A stretch of 64,000 nt of DNA from Microbacterium sp. SZ1. Its GTDB lineage: Bacteria > Actinomycetota > Actinomycetes > Actinomycetales > Microbacteriaceae. Numbering within the stretch: the first letter of the stretch is position 1; each line of letters opens with the position of its first letter. The translations under genes were made by a program, and so were the position numbers. The notes under the pieces were generated by a model, which was not told the origin of the DNA, made no database searches, and was given only the letters and a program-made list of their open reading frames with translations. The DNA lies in contig NZ_LPVV01000003.1 in NCBI RefSeq assembly GCF_002362255.1, forward strand, positions 62,001 to 126,000, written 5' to 3'. Shown here in pieces: positions 1 to 7,903 of the stretch.

Positions 1-97
1 CCGGCACGTCTCTCCTCTCGACGACCGGGCCACCCATGACCGCGTGGTCGAGCTCCGAGCAGCCTGGGGGACTGTCCTACCTCCATCCGGCTCGCCG

Positions 98-121
98 CGG
101 GCTGTCAGCGTCGACAGCCCG
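98..121. other. Perfect 9-bp hairpin
   Basis: CGGGCTGTC (98-106) is perfectly complementary to GACAGCCCG (113-121) with a six-base loop. No T-run follows on either strand, so an operator or a transcript-end structure is as likely as an intrinsic terminator. Confidence 0.4.
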
Positions 122-128
122 CCCCAGG

Positions 129-374
129 CCGTGTAAACGCACCTCCGAGCACCACGACCTCGCGGACCGCCTCATGCCGGAACTCACCGCCCAGCAGTTC
201 CGGCTCTCCCGGGCGTCGTGTAAACGCGCGTGACTGCGCTCGGGTCGCGGGGTGGGGGGTGACTCCTCCCACCCCCTCCCTTCCCTCCCGGTGCGGCATA
301 GCGTCCCGCCCTGACTACGTATCGCGGGTTTGTTTTTCGTGCGGGCGTTTAAACGCTGCCCTGCGTGTAAACGC
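129..374. repeat. Four dispersed copies of a CGTGTAAACGC-like word
   Basis: Copies lie at 129-140 (CCGTGTAAACGC), 216-227 (TCGTGTAAACGC), 345-356 (GCGTTTAAACGC, a perfect palindrome) and 363-374 (GCGTGTAAACGC). The last two start exactly 18 bases apart. All four are in the same orientation. They are A/T-centred words in a G+C-rich background, which suggests a protein binding site (regulator, recombinase or replication type); the function is unknown. Confidence 0.6.
249..275 (-). terminator. Possible terminator-like hairpin 3' of res
   Basis: GGGGTGGG (249-256) pairs with CCCACCCC (268-275) around an 11-base loop. It lies about 145 bases beyond the res stop codon in the direction of res transcription. 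There is no clear U-tract, so this is a weak call. Confidence 0.25.
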
Positions 375-418
375 TCCGCCCACGAAAGGATTTCGGTCGG
401 GCCTTTGCTGCTCTCGAG

Positions 419-2917
419 TCATGCGGACGCGAGAACCGCGTCCAAGGTCGACGAGTAACTCGCTTTGCCTTCCCGAAGAAACTGGAAGAACGCGCCGTAG
501 TCACGAGGAGTGAGGAAATGGAAGTCGTACTTGCTGGAGCCGACCATGTCATTCAGTGCCTTGAAATGCGCCGTGGCAGCCGCGAACTTCGCACGGTTCT
601 CGTCCGAAGGCTCGGTAGCCTCCTCGTCACCCTTGATCTCGACTACGACGATTCGATCGCCCGTCGCGAGGAAGAAGTCCGGATTGAAATGCCCGCGCCG
701 AAAGTGCTCCCCCTTTCGCCAGCCGAACTCAATCCCGTAAAAGTCTTGGTCGGTGGACTTAATCCATCCGGCTAGCGCAGCAGCGTTCTCAGCCTTCACC
801 ATCTCTTTCACGAACAGTCGCTCCGGCTTGTGGTTCGCGATCACGATGTTCAGCGGCGTCTTGAAGTGAAACTTGTTCGCGACCTGCTCAACAGCCGACC
901 GAGGTAGGGAGTCGTCAGCCAGGACTTCCGCGAGGACCCGTTGTGTCTCTTCCTCGCTCAGACCCGACGAGTCATCGTCGGCGAACAGCGTCGCATCCCC
1001 CCGCCGGAGAGCCGACACGTTGATGCTGTCGCGACGCCGTTGCGCGGTCGACAGCTTGATGACTTCCTTGGGCTTGGACACGTAGCGAACCGTGTGACTC
1101 GACTTGCGATGCACCACCCCGAACGCAGCCTGTAGCCTCTGGCGATTGTCTTCACTGACTTGGTCAGACGTTTCACCCACGCGCTTGAGCGACTCTCGAA
1201 TGAGGGACTGGAGCCACTCGATCGAGTATTTCCTGGCGTACTCCGTCGACTCTTCGAGGTCGATCGCACGGAACTTAGAATGGATGTGCTCGGCTACCTC
1301 GTCGACTGGGAACATTCGATAGCGAATGAGCGTCCGCTTCTGGCGCTGCTTTCCGCTAATGACGCGGCTATACGTCGTTTCCCGCTCTAGCTCCGAGACC
1401 TGTGACGCCAGGGTCACGTAACCCTTTGAGAAGTCGTACTCCGTCGGCGCTTCGTGCTCTTCTGCTTCTTGCGACTTGCTGTAGTCGATGGTCTCAAGCT
1501 CGAAGTTGTAATCTGCCTCTTTCGAGACGATTTGCGAAGTCAGTCGACTCTCAATCTCAAGCACTTCATCGACAAGATGTCGGATTCGCCCGGACCACGC
1601 ATCGTGGTTGAACACCGTGAGGACCGGGCGCTCGCCACGGTACGACTCCGGCACGCGGAGGCCTCGACCCAATACCTGAGCGATAAGCAGCTTGCTCGAA
1701 AAGGCCCTCTCCTCGTGGGGGACGACCTGGAAAACGTTCTTGACGTCCCACCCTTCGGTCAACATGCTGACGGAAACGATCCACTCAACGGGACTGTCGG
1801 CCTGGTCCACAGACGCCAGCTGAACGACGTTTCGGCGGTGATCGGGGTCGGAAGTAACGGTGAGTATCTTTGCAGACGCCTGCTCCGAACTCAGCTCCTC
1901 TTGGGCGGCAACGAACGCGGCGACCTCAACGGCGAGTCGCTTTGCAGCGGCGATGTCCCTGGTGACCAGCAGTGTCAGCGGCTTCACCTTGCGGTAGAAC
2001 TGCTTGTTTGCTTCGTGGTTGTCGTAGATCTTCTGGAGCTTCTCGTCCCGAGCGACGGCCGAGTCTTCTGCGACGTAGTCGATCGTCTTCACGACGCCAG
2101 CATCAATCGCGTTCCGTAGCGAGTACCGATAGATAACATCCGAAAAGTAGGAGTTGTCGACATAGCACGTGCCGGACAGACCCACCACGTATCGAAAACC
2201 AAGCTCCGGATCGGCGACAAACTCAGCCCAACGGCGCATGTCTCCGGAGGACTGAAGATGGTGCGCCTCGTCGTTGACGATGAGCGTGCGGTCTCCCTTT
2301 CCCGCGAGCGTCGGACGAATCGAACTTCGAGAGGACACGAACGTCGCGTGGAAGTTCTCCACACACACACTGCCGGGCACAATTGACTCGTTCCCGTTGA
2401 TTACGGCCGGAGCGGCGTAGACGGCAGAGCTGGGCATCGCGGCGCGGAGAGCCTCGCTTGCGGCGAGGCTCTTGAACTTCTCCGTGAGACCGCTCTCGAT
2501 CGTCAGGGATGGGCATAGAACTACGATCTGATCGACAGCCCCAATCGCGAGCATGATCGCGGCAATGCCGTACATGACATAACTCTTCCCAGTGCCCGTC
2601 GCTAGGTCGAGGCTGCACGATAACTGGTCGGGGAACAGCAGCTTCCGCTCCGCAGCGACCTCAGTCCCGTACACCTCGCGCAGGGTCGGTGTGGCGTCGA
2701 GGTTTTCGCGCATCAGAGCGCGGGCGTTCTCGTAACGCTGGCCGACGAGGTACCGGAGAGTGACGCGAATTGCGTCCTTCTGATAGTCCCGGGTCGAGCA
2801 AAGCGCATCGAGAAACGGCTCGAACGGCGTCAGATCAAGGACGTTGGGATCGATCGCCTTTGTCACCTTCAGGACAAGATCCGTGTTCGTCACGGACGTC
2901 ACAACAGAAGACATCAC
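419..2917 (-). CDS. res: Type III restriction enzyme, Res subunit (DEAH helicase-nuclease)
   Basis: 832 aa. Res is the ATP-dependent translocase and endonuclease of a type III restriction-modification enzyme; it cuts DNA together with Mod when paired sites are unmethylated. Visible motifs are Walker A in DLATGTGKSYVMYG (about residue 105), the DEAH box in LIVNDEAHHLQ (about 215), helicase motif VI in QVLGRGLRVPE, and a C-terminal PD-(D/E)XK nuclease core (PDFFL then VVVEIKGD, about 740-760). The GTG start at 2917 overlaps the mod stop as GTGA; the ATG at 2914 is an alternative, and GGGGGAGAA lies just upstream of both. G+C is visibly lower than in the chromosome from 6 kb onward, suggesting transfer. 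Confidence 0.9.
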   Translation of the reverse strand: MMSSVVTSVTNTDLVLKVTKAIDPNVLDLTPFEPFLDALCSTRDYQKDAIRVTLRYLVGQRYENARALMRENLDATPTLREVYGTEVAAERKLLFPDQLSCSLDLATGTGKSYVMYGIAAIMLAIGAVDQIVVLCPSLTIESGLTEKFKSLAASEALRAAMPSSAVYAAPAVINGNESIVPGSVCVENFHATFVSSRSSIRPTLAGKGDRTLIVNDEAHHLQSSGDMRRWAEFVADPELGFRYVVGLSGTCYVDNSYFSDVIYRYSLRNAIDAGVVKTIDYVAEDSAVARDEKLQKIYDNHEANKQFYRKVKPLTLLVTRDIAAAKRLAVEVAAFVAAQEELSSEQASAKILTVTSDPDHRRNVVQLASVDQADSPVEWIVSVSMLTEGWDVKNVFQVVPHEERAFSSKLLIAQVLGRGLRVPESYRGERPVLTVFNHDAWSGRIRHLVDEVLEIESRLTSQIVSKEADYNFELETIDYSKSQEAEEHEAPTEYDFSKGYVTLASQVSELERETTYSRVISGKQRQKRTLIRYRMFPVDEVAEHIHSKFRAIDLEESTEYARKYSIEWLQSLIRESLKRVGETSDQVSEDNRQRLQAAFGVVHRKSSHTVRYVSKPKEVIKLSTAQRRRDSINVSALRRGDATLFADDDSSGLSEEETQRVLAEVLADDSLPRSAVEQVANKFHFKTPLNIVIANHKPERLFVKEMVKAENAAALAGWIKSTDQDFYGIEFGWRKGEHFRRGHFNPDFFLATGDRIVVVEIKGDEEATEPSDENRAKFAAATAHFKALNDMVGSSKYDFHFLTPRDYGAFFQFLREGKASYSSTLDAVLASA

Positions 2918-4869
2918 TTCTCCCCCTTCGACGCCACCGCGCCGAACCTCTCATCAAGACTCTCTCGCGTCTTGACCTCCGTGTATTCATTGCCGAACAC
3001 ATCGAGGTACACAATCATCACAAACTCCCCGAGTTTGTCAGCTGGCATTTTCAGCGTCCACTCATCCGCCTCAAGCTCGGCGGCGAACACGACCTCGTCG
3101 AGCACAAATGGTGGAGCCGCCTCCGAGTCGGCCGCTTGGTCGTAGGGGTAGTCGTAGTCGACCAGCACCGCGGCGAGCGTCTCTCGATTGCCTCGCTCAG
3201 TCACCCCGCGCGCGAGGGCTTCGCTGTAGAACTCCTCGACACGCAAGTAAGCGAAGTCCCGGCCGCGCTCGTTTCCCAGCCAGTACTCGCAGCGGACCGT
3301 TGGTTGCTGAATGAAGTCGAACCCGACGGCATCAACCGTGCGGTTCACGTCCTCAGCCCCGATCGGCTGACGCAGTGCCTCGAACGGGCGATCATGAAGC
3401 TCGTTCACGATCGAGTAAGGGATACGGAGCACGTAGTACCGAACATCGCCGTGATCTATGTAGTCCTCAAGAAATGCGACGCTTGCTGCGGGGGCGATGA
3501 TGAACACATCAGAGCTTGAGCGTGTCCCGATCTGCGAGTGGAGATTGTCGATGAATCCGTGGTCGAGTACGACCCCGCCGTCCTGCCTGTGGTTGAAGAC
3601 AAGCACGTCTGAGCCGTTCCGGAATCCATCCAACTCAACACCCGCCACCGAATGAGGCTTGTCTGTGGAGCCGAAGAGGTTCAGCGCGAAGAACCTCCAT
3701 TCGGGCCACGGCAGATCGCGTAGTCTGGCGAAGTCGTAGAGACCCGCATTGCTCAACGTGAACGGTGCCGGTGTGAGCGCCCGGCCCTTGTTGCCGATGC
3801 TGGCTTTGAGGCTCAGCATGCGCTTTTGGATCGTGTAGACGGCGAGCTTGCCCGAGTCGATGGCGATCCACCTCCGGCCCAACTTCTCCGCAACTGCGGG
3901 CGTGGTGCCTGAGCCAGCGAACGCGTCCAGCACCAAGTCGCCCGGCTTCGTCGCGGCTGTGATGATGCGTTCGAGCAACGCCTCGGGCTTCTGCGTCGGA
4001 TAACGCTGATTTTGGCTCTTGTCTGCGGGCTGCAACATCGACATGCGCCACACATCATCGACGGTCTTGGTCGAGGTTTCCTGGTAGACGACCTTGCCGT
4101 CGTCGCCCTTCACATTTACAACCTTCTTGGTGTCCTTATCCCATCGCCTCGCGAGCTGTTTGACCGCTCCACCTTCACGGGCCTCTTTGAGGGGCGTGAA
4201 GGTGAACGTCGAGGTCTTGGAGTACCAGTAGATGACGTCGTGGTTGGAAGCGAATCGCTTCACGTTGCCCTGCATCTTGTTGTAGTAGTGCCAAACGATC
4301 TCGTTGCGAAAGTTGCGTTCGCCGAATACCTCGTCCATGAGGACTTTGACGTAGTGCCCCTTCTTCGAGTCGAGGTGCACGAAAATCGAGCCGTCATCTG
4401 CTAGCAGCTCCCGCAGAATCACGAGCCGGCGTCGCAGGAACTCGAGGAATGCCGCGCCGACAACGCGGTCCTGGTAGGCCCGTTCTTCATCACCGCCAAC
4501 AAAATCTCGCGCAGACGCAAACGGCGGGTCAATATAGATCGCTCGAACGCCCGGCTGCCCGTCGGCGCTCCTAAGCTCGCCGGTTCTCTTCAGATCTAGC
4601 AACGTCTTCGCGGCCTGGAGGTTGTCACCGAAGATAAGACGGTTTGCCCATCCCGACTCGTCGGGCTGGCCGAACTCACGAATAACCTGCAGCGGGACGG
4701 CCATCGCGTCCGCGATGATGTCCTCTTCGCGTTCCTTCCCCGCGTAAGTGAGCTCATACTCGCTACGGTCTGGCGGGAAAAGGATGTTCTTGAACTCGCG
4801 TGGCAAGTCTTCGCCGGTAACGAGCAGATCCGCCAGGCGTGCTCGGTCGGCCGTGGAAAGTTCGCTCAT
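2914..4869 (-). CDS. mod: Type III restriction-modification DNA methyltransferase (Mod)
   Basis: 651 aa. The expected role is site recognition and N6-adenine methylation that protects host DNA, and targeting of Res. The catalytic motif IV DPPF (IYIDPPFASARDF, about residue 112) precedes the AdoMet-binding motif I (DAFAGSGTTPA, about 320). This is the beta-class order typical of type III Mod. The long segment between and after these motifs should hold the target-recognition region. It is translationally coupled to res by a 4-base overlap. The start is the first ATG, and the Shine-Dalgarno sequence is weak. The recognition sequence cannot be read from the gene. Confidence 0.9.
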   Translation of the reverse strand: MSELSTADRARLADLLVTGEDLPREFKNILFPPDRSEYELTYAGKEREEDIIADAMAVPLQVIREFGQPDESGWANRLIFGDNLQAAKTLLDLKRTGELRSADGQPGVRAIYIDPPFASARDFVGGDEERAYQDRVVGAAFLEFLRRRLVILRELLADDGSIFVHLDSKKGHYVKVLMDEVFGERNFRNEIVWHYYNKMQGNVKRFASNHDVIYWYSKTSTFTFTPLKEAREGGAVKQLARRWDKDTKKVVNVKGDDGKVVYQETSTKTVDDVWRMSMLQPADKSQNQRYPTQKPEALLERIITAATKPGDLVLDAFAGSGTTPAVAEKLGRRWIAIDSGKLAVYTIQKRMLSLKASIGNKGRALTPAPFTLSNAGLYDFARLRDLPWPEWRFFALNLFGSTDKPHSVAGVELDGFRNGSDVLVFNHRQDGGVVLDHGFIDNLHSQIGTRSSSDVFIIAPAASVAFLEDYIDHGDVRYYVLRIPYSIVNELHDRPFEALRQPIGAEDVNRTVDAVGFDFIQQPTVRCEYWLGNERGRDFAYLRVEEFYSEALARGVTERGNRETLAAVLVDYDYPYDQAADSEAAPPFVLDEVVFAAELEADEWTLKMPADKLGEFVMIVYLDVFGNEYTEVKTRESLDERFGAVASKGEK

Positions 4870-5000
4870 GACCGCTTTCTAGTGCTGCAAACGGGAGCAT
4901 GGCAGACACATGCCGCCATCATACGAGAGACGGCCGACGTTGCTCGTGACGAGAACAGTTCATACGAGCGCGCCTCTGGACACTCCTAACGGCATGACAA
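4870..5000 (-). promoter_or_regulatory. mod-res promoter region with direct repeats and a palindrome
   Basis: Read on the minus strand, CTCGTATGA occurs twice (4919-4927 and 4960-4968 as TCATACGAG on the plus strand). Between the copies is the palindrome CTCGTGACGAG (4943-4953). The repeat nearer mod contains TATGAT (4919-4924), a good -10 hexamer about 50 bases before the mod ATG; no convincing -35 was found. The layout suggests an operator around the promoter, although no controller gene is present. Confidence 0.4.
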
Positions 5001-5921
5001 CTAGAGCTCATCCAATGTGTGTATTGCGTTGATCGGGACACCGGTGTTGAGGGCGAGCACGAGATCGAGCGCCTCCGCATCGCGCACCTCCCCGATGACG
5101 AGCCGATCGGGACGCATGCGCAGTGCCTCCTTGACGAGGCGCCGCAGCGTGATCTCACCGGTTCCCTCGAGGCTCGCCTGCCGCCCCTGAAGCGCCACGA
5201 CGTCGGGCCCTTCGAGAGCGAGCTCGAACGTCTCTTCCACGGTCACAACGCGCTGACGGGCGACGCAGCTGGCGAGCAGGGCGCCGAGCACGGTCGTCTT
5301 GCCTGCGTGGGTGGCGCCGGAGACGACGATGCTCCGCCCCTCCCGCATCGCCGTCGCGAGCGTCGCCGCGAGACGCGGGGGCAGGACCCCGTGCGCGACG
5401 AGCGCCTCCAGGGCTCGGTAGCGGGGAAGGAACTTGCGGATGTTGACGGCCGTGCCGCCGCGCACCACATCGGCGATCGCGACATGCAGACGCGACCCGT
5501 CGGGCAGCGAGGCGTCGACGAACGGCTGGCTGATGTCGACCCGGCGGCCGGTGGAGTGCAGCATCCGCTCGATGAGGTCGCGCAGTGCCTCCGCTGTCAG
5601 GCGTAGGTCGATCCGCTCCGCCACTCCGTGACGGGCGACGTGGATGCTGTCCGGACCGTTGAGCCAGATCTCCTCGATCTCCGGGTCGTCGAGCAGGGGC
5701 TGCAGAGCGCCGAAGCCGCCGAGCGATGCCAACACCTCCCGCAGGCAGCCGTTCTCATCCTCGACGAGCACACCGCCCTGCGTCAACGCCAGGTCGTTGA
5801 AGCGACGCACCTCGGCCTGCGCCACCGCTCGGGCGGCATCCGCGTCGAGAGCCGGCTCGATGCCCTGACTTCGCAATCGTGCGCGGACGCGTTCGGCGAT
5901 GACGACGGAGGGCTGAGTCAC
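5001..5921 (-). pseudogene. tadA: TadA/CpaF-type secretion ATPase, C-terminally truncated
   Basis: 306 codons from a GTG start. The family is the GspE/VirB11-like ATPase that powers tad (Flp) pilus assembly at the inner membrane. Present are the N-terminal region (NGPDSIHVARHG), Walker A (SGATHAGKTTVLGALL, about residue 202), the Asp/Walker B stretch (RPDRLVIGEVRDAEALDLV), and the start of the following motif (ALNTGVP). Homology stops after this proline at about 5035, where the family normally continues with a conserved TxHANS-like motif and roughly 80 more residues. Instead a short unrelated tail and a stop codon follow, next to the restriction-modification island. The product is probably non-functional; an intact copy could exist elsewhere. 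Confidence 0.75.
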
Positions 5922-6040
5922 CCGAGCATCCTCGCAAGGATGCCGCGCGCCCCGCCGGACTTATCCACACTGTCCTCATACGGCTGCGGGCGGATCCCCA
6001 GCCACGCGAGACGCCCCGGTCAGTAGACTTGTGCCACCGC

Positions 6041-6122
6041 GCGGGAGTGGTGAAATTGGCAGACACGCAGGATTTAGGTTCCTGTGCCTCAGGGCGTGTG
6101 GGTTCAAGTCCCACCTTCCGCA
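6041..6122 (+). tRNA. tRNA-Leu (anticodon UAG)
   Basis: An 82-nt class II tRNA. The acceptor GCGGGAG pairs with CTTCCGC. The anticodon stem CAGGA/TCCTG encloses loop TTTAGGT, with anticodon TAG at 6075-6077. A long variable arm and a T-arm GTGGG-TTCAAGT-CCCAC follow. The discriminator A is followed by CCG, so the CCA end is not encoded and must be added after transcription. Confidence 0.95.
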
Positions 6123-6185
6123 CCGATCAGTCGCATCCTCCGCGGCCGACGCGACCGCCGCACTCAGCTCTACGACGGGAACTCC

Positions 6186-6956
6186 ATGCACCACGCCGCC
6201 CTCATCCCCTGGCTCGACCCGGCCACGATCATCGGCACGGCCGGCCCCTGGGCGCTTCTCGTGGTGTGCTTCATCGTCTTCGCCGAGACGGGCCTGCTCG
6301 TGGGCTTCCTGCTCCCGGGTGACACGCTGCTCGTGATCTCCGGCCTCCTGTCGCACCCCTTGGCGGGTTCCGAGCACGGAGTGTTCGGCATCAACGTCTG
6401 GTTCGTGGCTCTGCTCATCGGTCTGGCGGCGTTCGTCGGTGGTGAAGTCGGCTACGTCATCGGCCATAAGGGAGGCCCCGCGGTCTTCGAGCGCAAGGAA
6501 TCAGGCCTCTTCAGCAAGAAGAACGTCGAGCGCACGAACGCGTTCTTCGAGCGCTTCGGCGGCATCACCGTGATCCTCGCCCGCTTCGTGCCGATCGTGC
6601 GCACGTTCGCGCCCGTCGCGGCCGGCGTCGGCCACATGCCGTGGCGCAAGTACACGCTCTACAACCTGATCGGCGCCGTGCTCTGGGGCTTCGGCCTCAC
6701 GATGTTCGGCTATTTGATCGGCTTCATCCCGCCGGTCGCGGAGTTCGTCGAGAGCTACATCGATCTGATCCTGCTCGCGGCGGTGGGCGGCACCGCGCTC
6801 GTGACGCTGTGGCACTACCTGTCCGAGCGCCACAAGGCCAAGAAGGCGGCGGCTGCCGGCGACGCGGTCACGGATGCCGGTGAGGCGCAGGAGCTCGCGC
6901 TGGAGCCCGAGGTGTTCGACCGCGCCCCGGACTTCGACGGCGACGGCAAGCACTGA
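6186..6956 (+). CDS. DedA family integral membrane protein
   Basis: 256 aa. DedA/VTT proteins are polytopic membrane proteins implicated in lipid flipping and envelope homeostasis. Family signatures are FAETGLLVGFLLPGDTLL near residue 35 and the amphipathic GGITVILARFVPIVRTFAP segment near 120, whose arginines are typical of DedA. Five to six hydrophobic segments can be seen, and the C-terminus is highly charged and cytosolic-looking. The ATG at 6186 was chosen because upstream in-frame sequence would run into tRNA-Leu; GACGGGAA lies just before it. It may be cotranscribed with the tRNA, which ends 63 bases upstream. Confidence 0.85.
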   Translation: MHHAALIPWLDPATIIGTAGPWALLVVCFIVFAETGLLVGFLLPGDTLLVISGLLSHPLAGSEHGVFGINVWFVALLIGLAAFVGGEVGYVIGHKGGPAVFERKESGLFSKKNVERTNAFFERFGGITVILARFVPIVRTFAPVAAGVGHMPWRKYTLYNLIGAVLWGFGLTMFGYLIGFIPPVAEFVESYIDLILLAAVGGTALVTLWHYLSERHKAKKAAAAGDAVTDAGEAQELALEPEVFDRAPDFDGDGKH

Positions 6957-6975
6957 CGAACGGGTCGGATGCCGG

Positions 6976-7845
6976 TCAGCCGGCCTTCTTCTTCGCCGAC
7001 GTTTTCGAGGACTTCTTCGGCTTCTCGTCGTCCTCGGCGTCGGATCCGCCCGACCGTGCCGCCTTCGACTTGGCGACGCTGGCGCGCAATGCCTCCATGA
7101 GGTCGATGACCTCGCCGCTCTTGGCGTCGGCATCCTCTTCACCGAAGGTGTCGGAGACGTCGAACGTGTCGCCCGCCTCGATCTTCGCGTCGATGAGGGT
7201 GCGCAGCTCCTTCTGGTACTCGTCGACGAACGACTCGGCGTCGAAGTCGGCCGAGTAGCTGTCGACGAGCGACGACGACAGCTCGAGCTCCTTCTTGGAG
7301 ATCCGCACATCCTCGTCGAGCGACGGGAAGTCTGCCTCTCGCACCTCGTCGGCCCACAGCAGGGTCTGCAGCACGAGCACCTTGCCGCGCACGCGCAGCG
7401 CCGCGAGCCGGGTCTTCTGCCGCAGGGTGAACCGCACGATCGCGGTGCGGTCGGTCTGCTCGAGAGTCTTGCGCAGCAGCACGTACGCCTTGGGTGACTT
7501 CGAGTCGGGCTCCAGGTAGTACGCCTTGTCGAGGGTGAGCAGGTCGACCTGTTCCGATGGCACGAACTCGACGACGTCGATCTCACGGCTGCGTTCGGCA
7601 GGAAGAGCGGCGAGGTCGTCCTTCGTGAGCACGACCGTCTGGCCATCGTCGACATAGGCGCGATCGATGTCGGAGTACGCCACCGTCTCCCCGCACACCT
7701 CGCATGTGCGCTGGTAGCGGATGCGACCGCCGTCCTTGTCGTGCACCTGGTGCAGCGGCACGTCGTGGTCCTCGGTCGCGGAATACACCTTGACCGGCAC
7801 GTTCACGAGCCCGAACGTCAGGGCGCCCTTCCAGATCGTCCTCAT
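6976..7845 (-). CDS. ku: Ku homodimer, non-homologous end-joining DNA-end binding protein
   Basis: 289 aa. Bacterial Ku forms a homodimeric ring on double-strand DNA ends and recruits LigD. The family hallmark N-terminus MRTIWKGALTFGLVNVPVK begins at the ATG at 7845. An in-frame GTG at 7869 would add eight unlikely residues. A CEVCGE pair sits near residue 47. The C-terminus is a lysine/serine-rich tail (KPKKSSKTSAKKKAG), which in other Ku proteins binds DNA. It is divergent from ligD across a 58-base gap, so the two are likely co-controlled. Confidence 0.95.
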   Translation of the reverse strand: MRTIWKGALTFGLVNVPVKVYSATEDHDVPLHQVHDKDGGRIRYQRTCEVCGETVAYSDIDRAYVDDGQTVVLTKDDLAALPAERSREIDVVEFVPSEQVDLLTLDKAYYLEPDSKSPKAYVLLRKTLEQTDRTAIVRFTLRQKTRLAALRVRGKVLVLQTLLWADEVREADFPSLDEDVRISKKELELSSSLVDSYSADFDAESFVDEYQKELRTLIDAKIEAGDTFDVSDTFGEEDADAKSGEVIDLMEALRASVAKSKAARSGGSDAEDDEKPKKSSKTSAKKKAG

Positions 7846-7891
7846 GAGATCAGTGAACACCAGTCGCACCTGTCACAACCAGTCCCTTGAC

Positions 7892-7897
7892 TACGCT
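7892..7897 (+). promoter_or_regulatory. -10 box for leaderless ligD
   Basis: TACGCT ends six bases before the ligD ATG at 7904, the spacing expected if transcription starts at the start codon. No Shine-Dalgarno sequence is visible. Confidence 0.5.
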
Positions 7898-7903
7898 GGC
7901 GTC

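Larger units (their letters stand above)
1..418. other. Non-coding region beside the restriction-modification operon
   Basis: No open frame here looks like a protein. The region holds two hairpins (98-121 and 249-275), a C/T-rich run around 261-292, and four copies of a CGTGTAAACGC-like word described separately. It lies immediately 3' of res. It should contain either the left boundary of the inserted island or part of the next unit. No remnant of the missing tadA 3' end could be recognised in it. Confidence 0.6.

Noticed and set aside
36..299. Short frames in the left non-coding region
   Set aside because: They overlap each other on both strands, show no ribosome binding site or family similarity, and cross hairpins and repeats.
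4870..5040. Possible frameshift (instead of insertion) hiding the tadA C-terminus
   Set aside because: Reading the other two minus-strand frames beyond 5035 gives no TadA-like sequence, and base composition changes there, so a simple frameshift or sequencing error does not restore the gene.
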